From assembly GCF_029633865.1 (NCBI RefSeq), contig NC_079216.1, positions 60,782,232-60,846,231 on the forward strand: 64,000 nucleotides of DNA, read 5' to 3'. Both the position numbers and the translations under genes were made by a program. Positions 1-12,292 of the stretch are shown piece after piece (position 1 is the stretch's first letter; every line of letters begins with the position of its first letter). The notes below the pieces were generated by a model. It had not been told where the DNA came from. It did no database searches and was given only the letters and a program-made list of their open reading frames with translations. The DNA comes from Lampris incognitus. Taxonomy: Eukaryota > Chordata > Actinopteri > Lampriformes > Lampridae.

Positions 1-322
1 TATCCGAACCGCTTATCCTGCTCTCAGGGTTGCGAGGATGCTGGAGCCTATCCCAGCAGTCATTGGGCGGCAGGCGGGGAGACACCCTGGACAGGCCGCC
101 AGGCCATCACACTTCATACCTAGGGACAATTTAGTACGGCTGGTTCACCTGACCTACAGGTCTTTGGACTGTGGGAGGAAACCGGAGCCCCCGGAGGAAA
201 CCCACGCAGACACGGGGAGAACATGCAAACTCCACACAGAGGACGACCCCCAAGGTTGGACTACCCCGGGGCTCGAACCCAGGACCTTCTTGCTGTGAGG
301 CGACCACGCCGTGCCGCCCACA
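1..322 (-). mobile_element. tRNA-headed SINE type A, copy 1 (cut by window edge)
   Basis: Read on the minus strand: a tRNA-like head ending in a B-box-like GGGTTCGAGCCC, a conserved body (GTTTGCATGTTCTCCCCGTG, then GGTTTCCTCC), and a tail GGATAAGCGGTTCGGATA. The same sequence recurs at 8,361-8,728 and 10,949-11,316, which defines it as dispersed. Short reading frames across it are not genes. Confidence 0.8.
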
Positions 323-2126
323 TGCCATCCCTTAATCGCCAATAAATTTCTTTCAATTTTTCCTTGAGGATAAAATTCTCATGGACCAATACCTTCAAAG
401 ATTGTAATCACTTTCTGTACCGCTACCGATATTATTATTATTATTATTATTATTATTTTTGGATAATAATATGAATGATAACAATAGGTATGTGTTGAAA
501 GACTACAGAGCTGCTAAAGTCCTGAAAGGTGATTTTTTTTTAATATTGTGCACACAAGATAATTAACTTGTGCTTGATGGATATCCCCTTTCGGGACTTT
601 AGGGCCTCTGTGAAAACCTACTCGTACAAATGTTAAAAATGTTCACAAAGTTGCAGATTTTGAAATGACTTGGATGTTGCCGGTCCAACTTCAAACAAAA
701 TTGAAGCCAGCTTCTAATTGTGTTGCCAGGCAACTCAGCTGATTTCCTTCCACTCTGTCGTCTCGCAGCGGAACGATAAAGGATTCAGTTGCCTCTCGGA
801 TACCTTTTCATCAGTACACTGTCGGTTACTTTTTTCCTCATCTGGACTTAATTACCTGTCATGGACGGTGACCGTGAGCAGAGGTAAATAAAATATATCA
901 ATTAGACAACATTAGCTTACTGGTTTTAATTTCTCTGTGGGCCATAGCGAGCTAGCTAGCGTTGTCAGGTGTGGTTCTTTAGTTGTCAGCAATGGATCTT
1001 TGTGAACTGGCTCCATTTTCCACCCAGCTTAAAATACTTGACTTGTTTGACTTATGTTGACTGGTGTTTGACTTGACTGCATTGCAAGAATTGGTTGATT
1101 TATTAATCAGCCAATTCTTAGCCTGTTCAAAAGTATTTATTGATGCATATTGTGCAGCTGTATTGTGATGGAGCACTACTGTTAACGGATTTTCGTGAAG
1201 TTTTGCCCTGTTGACAGTGCAACTCTTTAGTCAAAAGCAGTATGTCTTAAAATCCATTTAGCATATTTTCACAATTTTTTATGCGTGCACTATGCTACCA
1301 AGAGCAAGCTATGTCAATTTTGGTGTCACCATGACAACAAGGCTACAGTAAGGCACCAATGTCAGTTTGATATTCTAAAGTCTATTGGGTAGATTGCCAT
1401 TAAATTTGATTTTTTTTTAATTCTCTGACGCTGTTTCCCAACCCGCAGTCTGCAGTCTACCTGGCTGGATAACACATGGGTAAGGACATCCCGTGTTGAA
1501 TTTTGGTAGGTTTTTTTTTTCATTAGTCCGAGTGACATTTTTTTGATGGATGATTTGATCAGAAACGAGCAGGTGAGTATTCATTTTTTTGTTATTTATT
1601 TGTTATAAAAAATTTTACACATATTTATTTCACATTTTCAAATCTATGAGGCCTGAAATGATAGAAATGATGCTGCCAACTGAGTAATATTTCTAGTTAT
1701 GGTTTCCATCACTAAAACTATATTTTCAACGAATGGTCTATCAGTTACAAGCCAAGTCTATCAAATCAAAGGGCAGCGGGAAAAAAGTGTTAAATGATAT
1801 TTAGCTAGTTTCACATAAAAACATATTGCAACTGTTTATTCTTTTAAGAAATGGCTTGATTCTGAGCAGTCTACCATAGACCTCAATAGAGCGGGAACCA
1901 TAAACGGGGACCCAGTGGAACCCAGAAGGCCCCTGGAATGATCCTGATGACATCGGCTGCAAAGGCACATGGGTGCCTCAACAGTCAGTCAGTACCAGCA
2001 CAGGAGAGCGGGGGCAGAGGAAAATCTAGGACCAGGTATTAAGGTGGATTCTGTCTCTGCTGTTAGACATATTGCTCAAACTGAGATGAAATGAAAGCCA
2101 GTATTATTTGACACTGTATTCTTACA
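323..2126. other. Gene-free stretch with weak exon-like signals
   Basis: It holds an (ATT)n run at 430-456 and several short segments bounded by AG and GT, discussed under findings. Nothing is recognised as a protein, RNA or mobile element. Confidence 0.4.
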
Positions 2127-2431
2127 ATGAATGTGTTCTCTGCATTTAAGCCATCCTATTGTGTAGGAGCAGTGGGCAGCTGCAGCTGCAGCGCCTGGGG
2201 ACCAACTCCAGGTCTTCTTTCCATTGCCTTGCTCAGGGGCACAGGCAGGAGTATTAACCCTAACATGCATGTCTTTTTGATGGTGAGAGGAAACCGGAGC
2301 GCCCAGAGGAAACCCACGCAGACACGGCATGCAAACTGCACACAAAAATGACCTGGGACGGCCTGGGGTTCGAACCCAGGACCTTCTTGCTGCGAGGCAA
2401 CAGCGCTGACCACTGGGCCACCGTGCTGCCC
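2127..2431 (-). mobile_element. SINE type B, copy 1
   Basis: It shares the tRNA-like head and the GTTTGCATG body with type A but has a different 3' half: TTAGGGTTAATACTCCTGCC, CCCTGAGCAAGGCAATGG and a weak tail near TTTCATCTC. The same 3' half occurs at 10,005-10,322 and, split, at 37,835-38,945. Confidence 0.7.
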
Positions 2432-3071
2432 ATGTGGAATGATACGTCACATTGATTTCGGTGTGTGAGTTGTGGTCTGCTCGGTCAAAATATAATTTGG
2501 CAGGCAAGAAATGACCGAAAAAGAATGCTTCCTCAAGTATGACAACATTTATTAAGACAGGAGACAACACGCTATGAGCAGTTATGTAGGCAACACCATA
2601 CCTGACCAAAAAAGCTGATGAAACCTCTATACAGCCTCCTTAAAATAAAAAGTGGAAGCACAGATGCTCATTTAAACACCATGACACTTTAATACGGGAC
2701 TCCGCAAAGTAATTATTTACAGTCTTGTTACACTGTGTAACAAATAAGCATTCTACGACGGTCGTACAACGGCAGACAGTTTAATGGAAAAGCACAATCT
2801 AGACCAACATACAGTTCTCCAGGCTGTGCCGTTTCACTTTAACTTGTGCTTTCAGGATTTCTGTGCTTCCAATACGGTTATATTGTGGTGCTGCATGTGA
2901 CAGCAGAAAAACGCCAGGAACAAGCAGGTAAAACCATCTCAGCGGCGTGGGACCAGTTAATAGCACTGTGTGGTATATTACATGCCAAAATAGAGACTTT
3001 TTTGGACAATTGTGGGGAAATGTTGTTGTACTTTTGTGCTTCTCTGACCTTTACTTCTCTCAACTGGTTCT

Positions 3072-3487
3072 TTTCTTTCCCCAGTTGTACCCGGCCAACT
3101 ACCCCACTCTCCCGAACTGTCCCGGTCGCTGCCCCACCCCCTCCGCCAATCCAGAGAGGGCTGCAGACTACCACATGCCTGCCTCCTCCGATACATGTGG
3201 AGTCGCCAGCCGCTTCTTTTCACCTGACAGGGGGGAGTTTCGCCAGAGGGGCGTAGCACGTGAAAGGATCTCGCTACCCCCCCCCCCCCCAACAGGTGCC
3301 CCGACCAACCAGAGGAGGTGCTAGTGCAGCAACCAGGACACATACCCACATCCGGCTACCCACCTGCAGACACGGCCAATTTTGTCTGTAGGGACGCCCG
3401 GCCAAGCCGGAGGTAACACAGGGATTCGAACCGGCGATCCCCATGTTGGTAGGCAACGGAATAGACCGCCACGCTACCCGGATGTCC
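3072..3487 (-). mobile_element. SINE type C (GGGTAGCG head), copy 1
   Basis: On the minus strand: a tRNA-like head GGGTAGCGTGGCGGTC with B box GGTTCGAATCC, then GGAAGCCGGATGTGG, a G run and ACTCCACATGTATCGG, ending GGTAATTGGCC-like. Five copies occur in the window. Confidence 0.75.
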
Positions 3488-3636
3488 CCGGTTCTCCTTT
3501 CCTACTGAGGAAAAAACAACAATGTGAGACAGCCAATACTGTTGATTGACTGTCACTGTCATTTCCTTGCTTTCCCGGATAGCCTGTAAAGAATCTACAG
3601 CTCAGGTCTTTCAGATATTACCTGCTGAAACCTGTG

Positions 3637-3925
3637 CTTGTCAAATCAAGTCAAGTTCATTTGTGCAGCCCAAAAATCACAAAGCAGGCTTTACAATCAG
3701 TGCAATATATGACCGCCCCCCCCCATCCATCCTTAGACCCTTGACTTGGACGAAGAAAAGCTCCACAAGAAGAAACCTTGTCAAGAAAAAAATGGCAGAA
3801 ACCTCAGGGAGAGCAACAGAGGAGGGACCCCTCCTCCAGGATGGACAGACATGCAGTAGTTGTCGAATGCACCGAGTGGACCAGAATTACAACGCACAAC
3901 CAGAGCTTACACACAGAGCGAGGCA
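3637..3925 (+). repeat. Dispersed fish repeat (CAAGTCAAGT... type)
   Basis: TCAAGTCAAGTTCATTTGTG, GAAGAAACCTTGTC, GAAACCTCAGGGAGAGCAAC and CAGGATGGACAGACATGCAG are blocks I know from a very common teleost interspersed repeat. It has no coding potential. A short related tail (GGGCTATACAAATAAAATTG) appears again near 42,818. Confidence 0.55.
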
Positions 3926-5427
3926 ACGCAGAAAATACAGTTAATGCATGCACGCCGTGTCCTTACTTTCCTACTGTAAATAGACGTCCAAACGTCACCG
4001 AGTAATCGGCACAAACGAAACAAAGAGAGAATAAAATAACGTTAATGGACACGGCGTCCCCTTGTGAGGAAGGGATATAGAAATGTGTGCTGTATAACAG
4101 GGTTCTGCTGGGCTATACAGGCTTCGTTCTAGCCGAGAAGGTAGCCAGAGTGCAGGGGAGTGAGTCAGAGTAGCAAAGAGGGGCTAGGGGTCAGCCCACA
4201 AGCAGCCCGGAGAAACAAAAGCCTTTTTTCTCAGCGTTATTCACAGGGAAGGAACTGTGTGGCTTTTGTGTTTGTATGGAGCTATGCCGCCTTTTAGTAT
4301 AAAAATCCATAGAGCAGCTCTAAATACAGGGTTAGGTCTGTGGTATAGCCCATCCCTCTCAGGCCACCCTACCATCAGTGGACGTCTGTCAACTGCTGTC
4401 CCCCTATTGTTTGGACTGCGGTTGTGCTTTCCACCATGTCTGGACATGTCATGGGAACATATGCAATGGTCAAACTCGCCATGGGAATCTGACCACTTCA
4501 GCCTCGTGTCTTCATCCGCCTGCCCGAGAGGCTTCTGGTGTGGAGTCGCACTTGAGAAACTCAACACACCGTGCCAGATAAATGAGGGGGGACTTAAAGA
4601 GGACATCTGTTCCCTCTCGCTCGAAGGCAACGGTCGTACAGATTAAAAACAATCTCGTCGACATCCGACATGGAAGCTACCCATGTTCTTCTGGCCACAA
4701 CAGCAACTTGAAAAGGAAGTCCAAGCAGAATGTGGCTGGAGGAGGAAAAAAAGAAAAAAAGAAAAAGAAAACTTGCTTCCCAAAATGTGAGAGCTGCATG
4801 CAAACTTCACTGACCACTATGATTGAATTACAAACAGAGGAGGACTTAGAGATGCAAGACAGGAGACTGTTTTTGTTTTGTTTTTTGTTTTTTTTGGGTG
4901 GAGTGATTCAGGTTCACCGTCAGGGCTTGCTCTTGTCCGAGTTCTCTGGTACGGAGGGTCCCGCGTGACAAGCTATACTCCTGACCCACACTCGTCTCTC
5001 GCCCCGGTGTCGTGACCAGCACCTCCGCTTTTTTCCTGGCGGCCACCAGCAGATCTGGGGATTACAGGGTTGACAGGCATGCAACACTTGATTCCTCGTT
5101 TGGGTGAAATTTCAGTCTGAAGAGGAGTCCTCGTCCTGAACCTGTCGCACATTATGTGTGGTGCCGTTTCTTAAACAGACTTTAGTCAATACCTTGCTTT
5201 GGATGCAAGTGATAAATCCTGGGCCTCTGGAACAGATATAGAATAGATGGGCATGTGCACCGTTAGTATGAGGCAGGAAGTAATGTCCTCAGCGTGTGTG
5301 TTTTATAAACATATCTTCCATTTTAGCCGTGGAGGGTCCTCAGATTGCATCCTTCGTGTTATTCTGGTCTCTATATCTTGGTACCTTTTATAGACATGGC
5401 GCTTCTTCCCATTGCAACACACGCGCA

Positions 5428-5580
5428 GGTTTGAAAAAACAAGATTCCTGCACACCGCTCTTGCAAAAACACCGTTTATGCGTTTACCCCGAGGAAGTAA
5501 AACACAAGGCCAAAATGCTGGTTAATGTAAAAGCAACGTTTTGCGAGGGCAGTGTGCAGGAATCTGTTTTTCCAAAAACC
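5428..5580. repeat. 150-bp palindromic element
   Basis: The left arm (5,428-5,472) and right arm (5,538-5,580) are near inverted copies, both carrying ATTCCTGCACAC in opposite orientation. The inner parts pair as well (CGTTTATGCGTTTACC against GGTTAATGTAAAAGC). It may be a small MITE or a piece of a larger repeat. Confidence 0.5.
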
Positions 5581-7913
5581 GTGAACTCCTGCCCGACACC
5601 CCCCCCCCCCCCCGCACAAGACAGCTTCGGAGGTCCTAATCTGTCTCGTCGAAGGAAAACACACATGCGGATAACACCGAGTTGCACCGGTGTGTTAAGA
5701 CCCGTCTCTGAAAACCCCCATATTAACACGCGCATTCCTACTTGTTCAAGGCTACTGTCAGTGCGGCCGAGCTCCAGGTCCACACGGTTCCCTCACCCGG
5801 CCACCGAAGTGGTGACGCGACTCCCCGTATTCCACCAGAGCTACGGACTCATCCCTGCCACTCAGGAAAGGCCGAAAAACTTCCCCTTTCCAGGGTTACC
5901 TTAATCACTACATGGTCTGCAAGCATGACTATTGCACTGATTTGTGGCATGGCCTTACCGATTTCTAATTTGAATCGCCTACTGCTACTACCCACACCCC
6001 TGTCGGGGGTCTGTTGCCTTCTTGCACCACCTGCACTCCACATGACGTTCAGCACTGGCTGCGATGTGACTGGGACACTGATTTGTGGCACTGTCAAGCG
6101 CCGTCCTCCACGTGATTTTAAAGTCGTGCCGTTGACTTTTTCAGGCCACGCAGTGTTTAGCGTCAGTTTATGTATTTTCTAAGCCGTCTTCTCGCTGGTT
6201 TTTGCTTCGCGGTAATAGGACGAGACAGGCCGCAGAGAGCGAGCGAGCGAATGGCCTACGACATCAGCTCCGGGGCCAAACACGAACCCGGGACATTGAA
6301 GTTAAGCCTTATCCGATGCGGGGTTGTGTCAAGTTAAATCTAGTTTCTAATCATTATCACGATGTTTGTTGTAGGTGAACGGACAGAATATATCACAATG
6401 GGGTTTGTCATTTGTACTGGGGCCGCCTGTAGCGTAAATGCATGGATTTAGACTCTTGGATCATCCAGCGAATGGCACGTGTTGTCCCAAGTGGTGTTTC
6501 TAATTTCTCGTTATGTTTCTAAACAAGAACCTCAGGCAGTATTGGTTGTCCCGCTCCCCCGGCTTATGCGGGTAGATGTGTTAACGGCCCCCCTCGCTCA
6601 GGCTTATTGTGATTATTCCTTGCGCTCCCCTGTGAACACGACTGTTGAAACCTCTTTTTTTACGTACTCTCTGCAGTATATAAAACCTGCCAGCCCCACT
6701 AAAACCTAAACACCGGAAAAATATTTGTCAGTGCGCAAGTCTGTCATAGAAAAACCACAATTCCGCGAGATGTGCTCTCGATTTCAGTGATGTCACACGG
6801 TCGAGCTGGAGTCGGAGCGGCCGGACGGCCCCGGAGAGCCCGGCTAATGAGGGCACCGTCCCCGTAAAGGCCATCTCCCGTCTTCCAAGAGTCTAAACGC
6901 CAGACTTACAATGTGGTTCGGCTACAGGCAACTCCCCACTCTTGAAATACCCTCTGCAATTGTCCACTTTATGGAAGTCTTACCCTCCAAATTAAATCAT
7001 GGGGTATTTCTGGCTTCGCTCTCCCATTCGGTAAACAATGTCTTTATCAGCGTTTCCCTGGAAACTTGGGGCCACTTCCACTTGGAGCGCGGACGTGTTG
7101 CCGCCGCCGTGTAATGCAACGCTCGCGGGGAGGCGTGGGAAACGCCGGGGTGCAGAACGTCAGCGTTGGTGCACGAGCGTTCGCTCGAATTGCGCGGATG
7201 AAACCCGGGTTTACCAGCCCCGAGCAGCGCACCTTAACAGTCCAACACGGTGGGCTTGGTGTGGCTTTTAACAAGGTCAGCGACGCAAGTGTGGGGCAGC
7301 GGATGCACACAGGCTCAATAAACTGATCCGCAAGGCCGGTGACGCTGTGGGGGGGGTGGAACCAGATTCTCTGGCGGCGGTTTCTGAGAGGAGGACGCCG
7401 TTGAAATGACGTGCCGTCGTGGACAACGTCTCCCACCCCGCTCCATGACGCGCCGGTTGGGCACGGGAGTGCTTTTAGCGATAGACTCATCCTGCAGAAA
7501 AGCACCGCAGGAGGTCATTCCTGCCTGCGGCGCTCAAACTTTACACCTCCTCCCCCAGACTCAGACCGCCAGGCACTGGGAGTTCATGGCCACTGGACCG
7601 GCCCTGTCGGGTTTTGTCTGTGCTGCTTGTTGTGTGCTGCGGTACTGCAGTATAGATAGGGTGTTATGTGCAGTTTGTGCACCATGCTTGTTGATATATT
7701 TTGTTCTTATCTCTATTTCATATTCATCTTTTATTTCTGTTTGTTTCTGTTTCTATTTTCTTATCTTGTGTCGTGTCAGTTTTTAGTTATTAGAGGATGA
7801 ATATTCGGATTTACCTACCTGTTCTGCTTTAACAAGCAGCATATTAAAGAGACAGTGAGACCAAGTCCCAGTGCAGAGGCCCCCACGGTGGAAACCAGTA
7901 CACCTGTAAAGCA

Positions 7914-7945
7914 TGGGTGGGGTGGGGTGGGGTGGGGTGGGGGGG
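7914..7945 (+). repeat. GGGGT run with G-quadruplex potential
   Basis: Five GGGGT-type units in a row ending in a run of eight G give at least four G-runs of four with single-base loops, a strong G-quadruplex pattern on the plus strand. Confidence 0.7.
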
Positions 7946-8267
7946 GCAACAGAAGCAAAAGAATATCACCAAGGTCGAAGAACCGGTGATGTGGTAACTG
8001 GAGTCTTGCACTCACTATCTGTGTGTATGTGTAGTGTTAATGTGTTCCTGCACGTGCACACACACACACACACACACACACTCAGGACCATGTTTTTTTG
8101 TGTGTGTTAATGTGTGTTTAAAAATTAGAACAACAGATCGAGGGAAAAACAGTCACAAATCCAGATATGGTTAAATGGTTAAAACATTTGTTGGCAGAAA
8201 TAACTTGCAAAATGCGACCTTGTTTCTTTGTGCAAAACCAGAACCAACAATAATTATTTACCTTTGT

Positions 8268-8270
8268 ATA

Positions 8271-8341
<71 letters not shown>

Positions 8342-8356
8342 TATATATATATATAC
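8268..8356. repeat. Compound TA/CA microsatellite
   Basis: A (TA)n run turns into (CA)n and back into (TA)n. It directly precedes SINE A copy 2. A separate short CA run lies at 8,057-8,082. Confidence 0.9.
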
Positions 8357-8360
8357 ATAT

Positions 8361-8482
8361 CCATCCATTATCTTAACCGCTTATCCTGCTCTCAGGGTCG
8401 CGGGGATGCTGGAGCCTATCCCAGCAGTCATTGGGCAGCAGGCAGGGAGACACCTTGGACAGGCCGCCAGTCCATCACAGGG

Positions 8483-8517
<35 letters not shown>

Positions 8518-8726
8518 GGGCAATTTAGTATGGCCGATTCACCTGACCTGCATGTCTTTGGACTGTGGGAGGAAACCGGAGCCCCCGGAGGAAACCCAAG
8601 CAGACACGGGGAGAACATGCAAACTCCACACAGAGGACGACCCCCAAGGTTGGACTACCCTGGGGCTCGAACCCAGGACCTTCTTGCTGTGAGGCGACTG
8701 CGCTAACCACTGTGGCGCCGTGCCGC

Positions 8727-8728
<2 letters not shown>
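8361..8728 (-). mobile_element. SINE type A, copy 2
   Basis: Full copy with the TCCA-rich tail at the left (8,361) and the tRNA-like head at the right. It contains an internal CA run (8,488-8,512) and is flanked on both sides by TA runs (8,268-8,356 and 8,729-8,753), as if it had landed in a TA microsatellite. Confidence 0.8.
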
Positions 8729-8753
<25 letters not shown>

Positions 8754-8757
<4 letters not shown>

Positions 8758-8900
8758 CCAGTGAGTCAAGTAAATTCTTCATGAGACAGGACAAGCCTAT
8801 TTCATGCCATAAGCACTCACAGTTACAGACAACTTAGGAAATCAATTGGTTCAATAATGATGATTGGAATGTTTTGGTTAAATTCTTAAAACTACCCATT
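8754..8900 (-). mobile_element. Penelope-like 3' tail fragment
   Basis: CCAGTGAGTCAAGTAAA, then CATGAGACAGGACAAGCC and TTTCATGCCATAAGC. It is a reverse-complement relative of 34,425-34,500. Both end in TA microsatellites at the CACTGGATT side. The family call follows the fragment at 33,688-34,500. Confidence 0.45.
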
Positions 8901-10004
8901 TCACTAACTGTAATGAAGTAAAACGGTCTCACAGAGACGTGCAGGGCAGTAGTTTTAATGCGTTACCCAAAGTGTATTAAAACAGTGCGTTAGTGGCCTC
9001 CCGTCCTCTGTACGGAGACGGGGAATCACATTGACACTGGGTAAGAATGAAATGCAGTAATAATGGATGATGGGGAGGACGACATGCGACCGTACAGACA
9101 GTTAAGGTGCAAAAAAACGAATGAGAGGAAACATACCGAGGTTCATCCAAGATAAGCCGTCTGAGCAACGGAGAGAAAGAGAGAAAAGCACAGAAAAAAC
9201 AAAATTTCACAGGAGAAATGACACGTCGGATATCTTCACGAGAAGAAGAGTCGCAGCAAAGACACCGTCAAAGTCACACAAAAATACAGACCCAATATTT
9301 ATAACGTCGAGGTTTTCTTCACCACAGATTGTTGATGAAATGACACCAGCCACCCGTCTTCATACGCGCCCCTTGATAATCAATACACTTTTCCCTGCAG
9401 AGAGCCGCTGCCGGTTATCAACTCTTCCCATCGGCCTGACTGGGGCTCTGCTCCATCCAGTCTATTCATAGTACGCAACCGTCTTATTTAACATAACACC
9501 ACATAAAACTTTGTGCTATCTCATTAAACAGAGCGGTTGGACCCAAGCAACGTCCTGTCACCTCTCCAAACAGACACGTCACACACCATGTTCTCAGAAA
9601 AAAACAAAAAACTTACATTTCCACGTGTGGCTAAATGCAGATTAACTGAGAACCACCCGTTCCCCCCGCGAGGTGCCGGAGTTGATTGCTCGTTTGCAAA
9701 CTTATTTTGGTTCCAGTAATTTCCTGACCTTTCGCTGGCTGAAAGCTATGAAACAACACACAGCCGGGGCCCACGCTGACAAGAGCACCCAACAACCTTC
9801 GGAGGGCCACCGGCCCCAGTGAGCGGTCTGCTCTGGGGCCCGCGTCACAAAGCGGGTTAACCGAGTTAGCCAGATAACCGCGCTGAGTAAAACCAGGAGC
9901 GGCTCTTTTTAACTGCCGTCCACGTCCCAGATTTTGGGGACACGTGGTTCTACTCAGCAAAGCTATCCAGGTTGGGTTTTTTTTAGACACTTTACCATGG
10001 GGCA
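8901..10004. other. Intergenic, nothing recognised
   Basis: Unique-looking sequence with only short frames; no element, RNA gene or regulatory pattern that I can support. Confidence 0.4.
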
Positions 10005-10322
10005 TGTCTTTCTCTGCATTTAGCCCACCCTAGCTGTGTAGCTAGGAGCAGCAGGCAGCCATCGTGCAGCACCCGGGGGGACCAACTCCAGTTCATCTTG
10101 CTATGCCTCAGTCAAGGCCACAGACAGTGCTCCTGTCCAGCCCAGCCCGACCCGACCCAGTATTAACCCTACCGCAGACACGGGGAGAACGTGCAAACGC
10201 CACACAGAGGATGACATGGGATGACCCCCCCCCCCTCCCCCAAGGTGGGACAACCCCAGGGTTCGAACCCAGGACTTTCTTGCTGTGAGGCGACAGCGCT
10301 GACCACTGGGCCCAGCGCCGCT
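10005..10322 (-). mobile_element. SINE type B, copy 2
   Basis: Minus-strand copy with head at the right (about 10,250-10,322), a run of nine or more C near 10,227, and the CCTAGCTGTGTAGCTAGGAGC block near 10,028-10,050 typical of this 3' half. Confidence 0.7.
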
Positions 10323-10948
10323 GTTTTCAGCATCTTTGTGATACAGGCCTCTGATCCTTTGCCCAGATATCAACTCTCAAACCAGATTACCATACCTCCA
10401 TACTGTAAGGGTCTGAAGGACCTTACTGGTCTGCTGTAGCAAGCTCCGAAGCAACATTTTGCCAGCCCAATTATAATCTAGTCCAAATCCAAAATGTCAC
10501 GCGACTCCTCTCTTCGCCTCCTCTCTTGTCGTCATATAAACCAGAGCAGCGGTCCTCAACACTGCGCTGCCTAATTTCACGAAGGCACCATCAGCCAGAG
10601 AAAGAGAGGAGGTAATGAGTGACGTCAGAGTGATGGGCTGCCATGAAAACCTGCCCGGTTTCCTAACCGTGGTGGCACATGGAAAAGAAACGCTATGCAG
10701 ATGACGATTTGCTCGTCCCTATCAAAAGTGGCACCTCACCTCCAATGTGAATTCTGTTACTGTCTCACATTCAACAAACTCCAAGATCTGGATCTAATGT
10801 GTGCCTGATAGATGTCACCCCACCCCCCACCCCTTACTTTTGAGTCTCTGAATGGGTTTGTTCAGGCTCTATGGCTCGACTGCCTGAGCCCGTGACTATG
10901 GCCTGCTGTGCAACACCCTTCAACGATGTCTACTACTTTGAACATTGT
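10323..10948. other. Intergenic, nothing recognised
   Basis: Between SINE B copy 2 and SINE A copy 3. No gene or repeat is recognised apart from a C-rich run near 10,820. Confidence 0.4.
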
Positions 10949-11316
10949 CATCCATCCATCCGTTATCCAAACCGCTTATCCTGCTCTCAGGGTCATGGGG
11001 ATGCTGCAGCCTATCCCAGCAGTCATTGGGCAGCAGGCGGGGAGACACCCTGGACAGGCCGCCAGTCCATCACAGGGCCCACACACACACATTCACACCT
11101 AGGGACAATTTAGTACGGCCGGTTCACCTGACCTACATGTCTTTGGACTGTGGGAGGAAACCGGAGCCCCCGGAGGAAACCCACGCAGACACGGGGCGAA
11201 CATGCAAACTCCACACAGAGGACGACCCGGGACGACCCCCAAGGTCGGACTACCCCGGGGCTCGAACCCAGGACCTTCTTGTTGTGAGGCGACCGTGCTA
11301 ACCACGGCGCCACCCT
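10949..11316 (-). mobile_element. SINE type A, copy 3
   Basis: Full copy with head at right and a (TCCA)n-type tail at 10,949-10,961. It is closely similar to the copies at 1-322 and 8,361-8,728 and lies just beyond the putative ca12 3' end. Confidence 0.8.
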
Positions 11317-11430
11317 TGCACATTATCATCTATTATGAAAATCAAGAAAGAAGGTGAAAAGACAAGTGAAGTCCAAGAAGGGAAAAAAATAAATAAATTG
11401 CAAAGTATCCGAAGCTTCATATGCGATGCT

Positions 11431-12292
11431 TTTATTCAAACAGTGTAAAACTAGTGAGCCCTTGCTTATTTCAAGGGGGCATTTAAAACCGAAGCACAAA
11501 ATGTTACAGAACCCAGGAATGTTTAAGTTACAGCTCTTGCAAATTCGTACAGTTTAGCTGCCTTTCTGCATTGTGCGAGACAATAACCACAGCTACAACA
11601 GCAGAGGACTACAATTACCATAACGTATGACTAGTTTTCCCCCATAAAATTCTAAATATTTCCCTGCCAGGAAGTCGTGTTGGTGTGTATTATGTTCAGC
11701 TCTACGCTTATAGATTTCCAGGCACAAGATGCAGATGGCTAAAAAAGGTCTGCCTCCGTCACAGGTTTCATTTATAGAACAGCAGCAGTGGAAACAGTAT
11801 GCAAAACTCTCCCCAGTGACGCAAAAATGTCCATTATTAGACGTCGTTCTCGTTCATCTGTTTGAAAAAAAAATAAAGTCTTGCGAAAGCAAAGCGACGT
11901 AGTTAAACATTTTTTTTTGTACTCCAATTTGCACGCGTTACAATCTGTCATATTTGACCAAAACTGATCATACATAATGACCATACATTTTGTGAATAAT
12001 CCGGCCAAGTTACGGAGCGGTCAGTAACTACAGTAAAGAGGAACCAAAGTACAATCTTTTTTTTCTGACAAAATATGAATATTAATGAATATGATACACA
12101 CATATTAGCAAAAATAATTCAGTATTAAATATTTTGGTGCAAAGTCACTGGAGGGTGACGGTGTGGTCGTGAGAATGTTTGGCTACAATATGTTGAAACA
12201 TTTGTCTTTCATTCCGTCCTACACAACTGTGTCTGCTGGGTAACACGACAAGCTGCGTCTAGGCAATATGCAACATGTTGTCACCCATCGCT
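11431..12292 (-). other. Probable 3' UTR of ca12
   Basis: About 860 bases below the ca12 stop carry no recognised repeat and no other gene. On the minus strand an AATAAA lies at 11436-11431 and could be the polyadenylation signal. A SINE starts just beyond it (11,316). The UTR extent is inferred from that signal alone. Confidence 0.4.

Larger units (their letters stand above)
3926..8040. other. Intergenic, partly CpG-rich, no recognised gene
   Basis: Long antisense-paired reading frames occur but none resembles a known protein. Notable items are an A/G-rich run near 4,741-4,770, a C12 run near 5,600, the palindrome at 5,428-5,580, the CpG-dense part at 7,060-7,560 and a GGGGT run at 7,914-7,945. 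Confidence 0.4.

Noticed and set aside
2846-3349. Several frames above 120 aa
   Set aside because: They run through a SINE type C copy and its complement and occur again wherever that SINE occurs.
3274-3470. SINE heads with B-box motifs taken as tRNA genes
   Set aside because: Only the A and B boxes are tRNA-like; acceptor and anticodon stems do not pair, and the same unit is dispersed in at least five copies.
4241-4646. Paired 129-aa frames on both strands
   Set aside because: They overlap in antisense, have no homology I recognise and no splice context; an open stretch by chance is likelier.
8118-8528. YIYIYTHTH-type frames
   Set aside because: TA/CA microsatellite and SINE sequence; no protein-like composition.
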